DNA from: Meconema thalassinum
Lineage: Eukaryota; Arthropoda; Insecta; Orthoptera; Tettigoniidae
Length of the DNA: 64,000 nucleotides
Reading direction: 5' to 3'
NCBI GenBank assembly: GCA_946902985.2
Contig: OX336388.2
Coordinates: 1,216,292,609 to 1,216,356,608, forward strand
Numbering within the stretch: the first letter of the stretch is position 1; the number at the start of each line of letters is the position of its first letter. Positions 57,601 through 64,000 of this stretch are shown piece by piece. The notes beneath the pieces were generated by a model that was given only the letters and a program-made list of their open reading frames with translations, searched no databases and was not told the DNA's origin. A program made the translations under genes and the position numbers.

Positions 57601-59178
57601 ATAAATAAATTCAGTCCCAAGAACAGAGAAACCAACTGTTATTAAAGAAAGTACAGGCTATACTTTACTTTAAATTGGCAACGGGGAATGGCGCCCGAAT
57701 TTATTTAAGGACAATACCAAAGATCCCGTCGTGATATGAACTGGGACCCAGGAAAAATAAAAGAACGAATTAAAATCTTTTATTCCTCAAAATTCGTGAG
57801 ATATGGGAAATCTGAGTTGAAATAATGAAAAACTATGCATCATTTATAATTAAACAATTACGGAAGGCAAGAAGGAACGATTTAAATATGGTTAAACATT
57901 TATTATCTGAACGTAGGGAGGCCTACATTGTAAGAGTACGTCACGCCACGAGGAGTGAGAGAAACGTCACGCAGGAGGAGAAGGGATCAAGGTTAAGGAC
58001 ACACTGAGGGAGGAGAAGTTGATGGAGTTACGTCACACCGCAAGAGGGGAGGCAGAGCGAGGAACTTGCCGTACGCAGAGGGCAAGAGCGAGGAGTTCTT
58101 TCCAAATTCAGATCGCGACGAGTCAAGACCGTGAGCGGAGAAACTAGTAGTTCTTCAGCATAGTGCTACGCTTTATGAAAGTGGAAAAGACGAGTGTGGA
58201 GTACAGAAGGCTGTGACTTGCAGAGCAAGGAACATTCTAACGCAGACCAGCACGGCATATAGACCAGTGATCTTGAAACATATCTTGATATTACTGTATT
58301 TCAAAAACAAAGCTATAATATATCGCATGCAGACAGATGCAAACGTCTCACTTCTACAGAAGAGCTTCATCATTTCTGCAATTTAATTCATACTTGGACA
58401 TTATACAGAATGCAGTTCGTGAATTGGCAACGGGGAAGTTATAAAAGTGTCATCATTAAAATGAGTATGACCACGTGCTAAGGTGCACATCATAGGGAAG
58501 TAGAAGCTACAAAAATGAAGAGTTGAATCCAGAATTCCACAACATGGAAGGCGCAGCGGAACATCTACGCGATGCGCAAAATCACAGAACAAATCTCTAC
58601 TTTTTAACACGAGTTCATATACATCCAGTATACTCTCAAAGACTTTTATGAGACAAACGAATTTCAACCTTGAGAAGCGATGTCGGCGCAGTGATGGGGT
58701 ATCGCAAGAAGATCCAGACAACGTGCAGGAGACGAGCGAGGGAGTGCGGACGAGACATGCTGTTTCACGGCGAGGTCGCTAACCCGGCTATGTCTCCACC
58801 TTGTTCCACTGGGAGAGATGTCCAGCTGGCCCCGTCACAACCGGTCTGCATAGCTGTGAGCGATGCGCTCTCACTCACATTTGGCTTGCCAGACGAGACA
58901 TGGTACTTCTGAGACTGTCTTCAACTCAAGGTAGAGAAGAGATTGATTTATATTTGGTAGAATTGTAGCCATGTTCTGTGTTTATCCTAATTGACCAACC
59001 GTATAATTTTGTCATTGTATTTAAAATTGTGTAGATTTTGATCTAGTATTTTTTCGAATTTTCGTAGGAGTCATTTTTGTTCATTGAAAATTTCCGTCAC
59101 TTGGACGAAATTTTATTTGCGTAGCGCAGTTGTTAACGTTAAAATCATTTCAATGTAAAATCGTTTAGAATTATAGAT
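57601..59178. other. Gypsy 3' flank and unknown DNA, nothing coding
   Basis: A 16-bp motif, AATTGGCAACGGGGAA, occurs at 57673-57688 and 58422-58437. The first is followed by TGGCGCCCGAA, the start of a tRNA-Lys-type primer-binding site. The 733 bp between them could hold an LTR, but I cannot prove it. The ORFs at 57825-58007 and 58401-58912 have no domain. Confidence 0.4.
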
Positions 59179-59504
59179 GAAAATCCACAGCCTGCTTCCA
59201 GTCTCCGACTGGGTCAGGAATGGAATGAATGAAACCCCCATCTAGCGGCGAGGATATGAACTGTGCCGGCTGCCGAGGCCTGACGCACTCCTCTGGGGCA
59301 AATGATTAAATGAATGACAGATGAAATGAAATGATAGTGGAGAGTGTTGCTGGAATGAAATGTTGACAGGGAAAACCGGAGTACCCGGAGAAAAACCTGT
59401 CTGCCTCCGTTTTGTCCAGCACAGATCTCACATGGAGTGACCGGGATTTGAACCACGGACCCAGCGGTGAGAGGCCGGCGTGCTGCCGCCTAAGCCACGG
59501 AGGC
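59179..59504 (-). mobile_element. tRNA-derived SINE with 15-bp TSD
   Basis: On the minus strand the head has GTGGCTTAGGCGGCAGCACG (A-box region) and GTGGTTCAAATCCC (B-box), followed by a unique body. It is flanked by the 15-bp duplication TTTAGAATTATAGAT (59164-59178 and 59505-59519). Confidence 0.92.
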
Positions 59505-59519
59505 TTTAGAATTATAGAT

Positions 59520-61334
59520 ATTTGCGTTAAATTAAATAAATCGGTTTTATGCGCAGCGATGGAACGTATATTGAACAATTTAAGTACCGTATATTCAAAA
59601 AGTTATATCACGAAGTGTCAAATATTTCGGCAACTCGTGATGTTGATTCGAGTGTCAGAAATTTATTTCAACCAATTGTGAACAATATTGAATTGTTACA
59701 CGACACAAAATCCGATAAAAGATAGTTCAAATACTTGATAGATAATTAAACCAATAAATACAAAATTCACTGTAATGAAACAGATAGATATGCAGATCTA
59801 TGCCGTAACGTGATAAGCCTTATTTCCTAGTAACAAAGGTATTCCAAGAACTTTTATATATATGTCCAATAAAACATTTAGAGCATTAAAAAGCCTAGAT
59901 AAATTTGTTAAACAAATATTTTCACGAAAGGAAGACACACTTATATCATTTGTTAAATATGAATTCTTGCTGATAATCTTTGAAAGTTGCAATAATGTAA
60001 AACTGAATTTAAATACGTGAAAAGGAGTTAAGAAAGTTAAATCACAGGGTGATATAAAAGTAAATGTACAGGAGGTAATTCCAGAAGTGAAGTTATAGGC
60101 ACGATGAGATTTTGTATAAGGATAGAGGAGATTGTTAAAGTTTGTTTCTTGAACAATATTCACAATGGACGTGGATATCTAATAAAGTTACTAATTTTCT
60201 TTGCATGGAGTAAGAAAATGCATTGAAATGGGAGTTTAGATTTGAAATGCCGTGCAAAAAAGGAATAGTAGACGTAAATGAGTTACGTATTTTTACGAAA
60301 GGAGACTGAGGAGTCTCGTTTTTTATAGTTTTGATCACAGCGAATGTGACATTGTTTGAGTGTATTCAAGGAAAGTCCTGTACAGGGTGTTTAAGAAATA
60401 ATGTGATTGTTGTATAATTTTGGAAGAGAAGTGTGTAATGAAGGTCAAATGCCATGCACTTCAAGTATTCACGTTTATCAAAGAAATGTACACCGAGCAA
60501 AGAATTTCAGGAATTTTTCGAGATTTAATGATCAAATGGGAGAAGACAAAGTAAGAACAGTGCTTAACTTAAATGTTTGTCACCTATGTTCTATTGATTC
60601 AGACTAGTATTTATGCTTTCAACCGATAGAGTTAAGGTGTTTGTTACGGAAGTTGAGTGGTAAAGACTCATTTGTATTATAGATAATTTAATCACTTCAA
60701 CACAATTAAGTGTATATTTGTGCGAACCACGAATTATTGTATATAAGAATATAGTTAATACTGAGTAAATTTTTATTTTACATATTTAGTTGTGGAACTA
60801 CGGTTCAAAGATGAAACGGAATGTATAATATAGGGTAATGTTTAAAATCACGCCGTTTCATAATTTTTCTTGTTATATTAGTACCACGTTTTAGTTTATT
60901 TTGAGTTTATTTATTGCAGTGTCAGGGAGACACTATTGATAGACAGGCAGGCAGTTTATGGCTGTATCTTTCTTAGCACAATAAACGGCTGGCGCTCCTT
61001 AGCGAATCAGTCAATTTTTATCTTAGCTGACATCGTTTTCATTTTTGTCATCGCCGAAAATAGTACTGCTAGGTAAGATGCAGGCGCTCACTATAGACAG
61101 ACCTTATCACCCCTCGAGATTGGAGTTTCTCGATTTGCTCAAATGTAAATGATAGTAGAATTTGTACCTATGCTGGTAGTACCATTTTCTTTCATAGATC
61201 TACCCTGTGTGTTCCTGGAATTTCCAATTTTTACTTAGCAGACAATGGTAAGTTTGTGAGCTGGGTAATTACGTGTCTGCAATCCTTTACAGTGCAGCGG
61301 GTATAGGTACTGATTGGTGAATTCGGGCGCAGTT
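59520..61334. other. AT-rich DNA, nothing recognised
   Basis: The ORFs at 59798-60163, 60135-60338 and 60407-60607 are short with no domain. Nothing repeats clearly within the window. Confidence 0.45.
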
Positions 61335-61842
61335 CCAACTTTGCTTTTCTTTATGGAACTATACTAATTTTTGCATAAAGGTTAAATGATTTCACTGAGA
61401 CATATTCAACGGTGTTATTATTTCCCAAATCGGATGAGTACTTTTTGAGAAATCGAGGTTGTGAAAATTGTGCTAGGCCACGCCTTCTTTCGGTGACGCG
61501 TTGTGTGAGATCGAATGGCTCGTACATAGCTTGTTGGTGCACTTAAATATCCTCACAGGTGTAGTCTGTTTCAAAACAAAATGAAAATCCTGTAATCAGA
61601 ATCGTAGTCTTTATTATCGGAGTTTGGTATTTTGGGAAATGTAAATAAGTGATGAAAAGAAATAGAGAAATGAAGTTTCATTATTTTGTTGACTAATAAA
61701 TTCTTCCGTCACTTGATGTTTTGAATAATGGGACGATTTAACAGATGGTGGCATACAATTGCTTTTCATTTCCTATAACATGTAGAATAAATAGGGTTAT
61801 TCACCTAGGATGTTACACGTAAATAACGTCTAAACCATTAAA
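61335..61842 (+). repeat. Left arm of a large inverted repeat
   Basis: This 508-bp stretch is the near-perfect inverse of 63029-63539. The inner part contains an AGGGTTATTCACCTAGGATG end motif, related to 50864 and 63692. The arms carry short ORFs that mirror each other and are not genes. Confidence 0.85.
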
Positions 61843-61852
61843 GGAAGGAAGG

Positions 61853-62050
61853 AAGATTGATTTTACGTGGAATCCGAACCACAGGACATGGCATTTCACT
61901 TCAAAAATCTCACATGCATTGACCAGGAAATGAACCCAGTCCACCTTGGTGAGAGGCCAACAGCTTGACCGCTTGATTGTGGTAGAGCCGGGAATCGAAC
62001 CTTGGACCTCTGGGGTGACAGCTAAGCACACTGACCACTACACCACGGAG
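61853..62050 (-). mobile_element. tRNA-derived SINE
   Basis: On the minus strand the head (from about 62050) has CCGTGGTGTAGTGGTCAGTG (A-box region) and CAAGGTTCGATTCCCGG (B-box). The 3' end is at TTTTACGTGGAATCCGAACC. The same 3' part recurs at 63959-64000. Confidence 0.75.
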
Positions 62051-62069
62051 GCGACCTCTCCAGACGTAC

Positions 62070-62170
62070 GTGACTAAAACACTGGAAGGGGTACAGAGAA
62101 TAGTTGTTATTTCATTTTCGGGGCTTTGACATCGTGGTCATGTAGCCCCATGTGCTTGGGTATGTGTGTG
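62070..62170 (+). repeat. Direct repeat of about 100 bp, copy 1
   Basis: It shares 'ggggtac-gagaa-ag-g', 'atttcat-ttc-ggggctttga' and 'ggtca-gtagcccc-tgtgctt' with 62510-62620. It lies in the loop of the large inverted repeat. Confidence 0.6.
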
Positions 62171-62224
62171 TACTGTATTTAGGTTAGAAAATGTCTGATA
62201 GCCTGTGTTATTGCGGTGTCTGTA

Positions 62225-62505
62225 GTGGGGTACTGTATTCTTAATTTAGGTGAGGAATTGGGACGGAGGCGGCCGTTGTCGACAGTAAGGAACCCTCCCA
62301 ACATTTGCCTAGAGTAGCAGTGGGAAACTACGAAAACACTTCCAGGATTGCTGAGATGGGTATCGAACCCACCTCTTCTCAGTTTGCCTAACGAGGTGGA
62401 GTGTATCCCGTTCCAGCCCTGACCGGAATTAAATTGCTTATCAGAGCCGGGAATTGAACCCGGACCACCACAGCGACAGCTAAGAATCCAAGCCGTTATA
62501 TGTGA
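62225..62505 (-). mobile_element. Composite SINE with two B-box-like elements
   Basis: On the minus strand from about 62505 there is a head with GTCCGGGTTCAATTCCCGG. A second B-box-like GTGGGTTCGATACCC lies about 110 bp further on. A TTTCCCACTGCTACTCTAGG core, also seen at 53104-53428, follows. Two promoter-like heads in one unit suggest a dimeric or nested SINE. Confidence 0.55.
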
Positions 62506-62509
62506 TTAA

Positions 62510-62620
62510 GAAAGTCGACGGGGTACGGAGAAGAGTGACTGTTTGTTGATACAGTATTTCATTTCCGGGGCTTTGATAGCTTGGTCAGGTAGCCCCGTTT
62601 GCTTGGGTGTGTGTGTGGTA
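62510..62620 (+). repeat. Direct repeat of about 100 bp, copy 2
   Basis: Counterpart of 62070-62170. The two copies bracket the composite SINE. Confidence 0.6.
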
Positions 62621-63028
62621 AGTTCGCCAGTCATACAATAACATTGCACACCCAAGGTATGTTACGGTACATCACATTATGTGTACCATAGTTTACAGTA
62701 CATGCCTGGTATCCGTTCTGTGGCTGGAATCATACCCAGGCACCTGCTTGCCCGACTGCACGCTGTCTGATGCGGCATGCACAACAGCGTATGTTGTTGT
62801 TATTGATATCTCAAAAAGTAAATGTCCGATTTTGAAAATACTTACAAACTTAAACTTGCACGCAGTTGAACTTTTAGACCAGCCGTATGAATTCGTGCCG
62901 TTCCACTCAAAATATGGAGTTAGTATCGATACCTCGGTTGTTACTTGCACCATGAGAACAAGTAGCACATTATTCTCCATCCCCTGGATATCATTTACGC
63001 ATATGAAAACATACGGTAATACCGATTT

Positions 63029-63539
63029 CTTTAATGGTTTAGACGTAATTTCCTTGCAACATCTTAGGTGAATAACCCTATTTATTCTACATGTTATAGG
63101 AAATGAAAAGCAATGTACGCCACCATCTGTTAAATCGTCCCATTATTCAAAACATCAAGTGATGGAAGAATTTATTAGACAACAAAATAATGAAACTTCA
63201 TTTCTCTATTTCTTTTCATCACTTACGGTATTTACATTTCCCAAAATACCAAACCGATAATAACGACTACGATTCTGATTACAGGATTTTCATTTTGTTT
63301 TGAAACAGACTACACCTGTAACGCTATTTAAGTGCACCAACAAGCTATGTATGAGCCATTTGCTCTCACACAATGCGTCACCGAAAGAAGGCGTGGCCTA
63401 GCACAATTTTCACAACCTCGATTTCTCAAAAAGTGCTCGTCCGATTTGGGAAATAATAACACCGTTGAATATGTCGCAGTGAAATCATTTAACCTTGATG
63501 CAAAAATTAGTATAGTTCCATAAAGAAAAGCAAAGTTGG
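63029..63539 (-). repeat. Right arm of a large inverted repeat
   Basis: 511-bp inverse of 61335-61842. It is followed by another CAGGGTTATTCA-type end in the same orientation, at 63636-63692. Confidence 0.85.
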
Positions 63540-63694
63540 TGCCAATATCTCTGCTATTCACAAAGAAAGGAAAGAACAGTATAAGTTAATGTATGAGCCC
63601 CTTTGCACCATTTCCAAAAGTGAAAACAGAATATTGATATCTTTAATGGTTTAGAAGATATTGGCGAGTAACATCTTAGGTGAATAACCCTGTA

Positions 63695-63956
63695 TTGTAT
63701 ATATTTTACTACAATGACTTCTTATAGTAAACCCATTGAGGTTTATACAATAACTATTAGTCCTTCTGAAAACAATAACAATCGTTGTTAGATAACAATG
63801 ACAAAAACAAAGTGAACTCACTTCTAAGTGTCCCTTTTGAAAACAAAAATATTGCAAATCTGTATCTCATGATGATCAGTATCAATCTTAAGTAAAGCAA
63901 GCAAGCTTGTAGTTTAACGTGACCGTTAATCGCGAGATCATGAGCCACGGGACCTC
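63695..63956. other. AT-rich flank, nothing recognised
   Basis: Short DNA between a TA-flanked end (63692) and a SINE. Only spurious small ORFs. Confidence 0.4.
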
Positions 63957-64000
63957 CTTTTTACGTGGAATCCAAACCACAGGACATGGCATTTCACTTC
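63957..64000 (-). mobile_element. SINE 3' end, cut by window edge
   Basis: TTTTTACGTGGAATCCAAAC and the following bases match 61857-61903 nearly base for base. The head would lie to the right of the window. Confidence 0.7.

Overview
This is eukaryotic nuclear DNA, almost certainly from an arthropod and most likely an insect with a large, repeat-rich genome. The reasons are the Tc1/mariner, hAT, Sola-like, copia, Ty3/gypsy and CR1/jockey-type elements of insect character, several tRNA-derived SINEs, an envelope gene of the errantivirus/baculovirus-F type, spliced transposase genes and long AT-rich DNA without ORFs. I find no convincing host protein-coding gene, rRNA or functional tRNA, no CRISPR array and no prokaryotic operon. 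The window is best read as a record of insertions. Many elements are bounded exactly by target-site duplications (TSDs), so the order of events can be reconstructed.

Region 1 (1475-38873) is one nested stack. A non-autonomous hAT element (1483-38865, TSD GTGATAAG) is split by a very large LTR element, LTR-1 (1697-37995, TSD ATAG, plus strand). LTR-1 has a decayed envelope gene directly behind its 5' leader and no recognisable gag or pol. It is split in its body by LTR-2 (8074-19462, TSD GTTC, minus strand), which is split by a Tc1 element with an intact 341-residue transposase (11051-12512). The 3' LTR of LTR-1 is split by a Sola2-like DNA transposon (26496-37484) flanked by an unusual 59-bp direct duplication. 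That transposon contains a LINE in an intron of its transposase gene (about 27757-31080) and a hAT transposon with DUF4371 transposase (32538-37292, TSD CTTTAGAA).

Region 2 (39458-50829) starts with a foldback hairpin beside a rosa/DD41D-like mariner (39632-50827, about 105-bp inverted ends). Its transposase gene is split by a 0.7-kb hAT-type MITE and by an 8.8-kb insert. The insert carries a nearly intact copia element (43618-48171, TSD GTATC, LTRs differing by one 5-bp indel) and a SINE.

Region 3 (50830-64000) holds a broken repetitive gene of unknown function (about 51480-52640), a hAT-like transposase remnant split by a SINE, a Ty3/gypsy element with protease, RT, RNase H and integrase but broken frames (about 53950-57600), more SINEs and a large inverted repeat (61335-63539).

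Apart from the Tc1 transposase and the copia pol ORF, every transposon protein shows stop codons or frameshifts, so most of these elements cannot move on their own. The relative order in the stack is fixed by the sequence: hAT, then LTR-1, then LTR-2 and the Sola-like element, then the Tc1, LINE and second hAT insertions.
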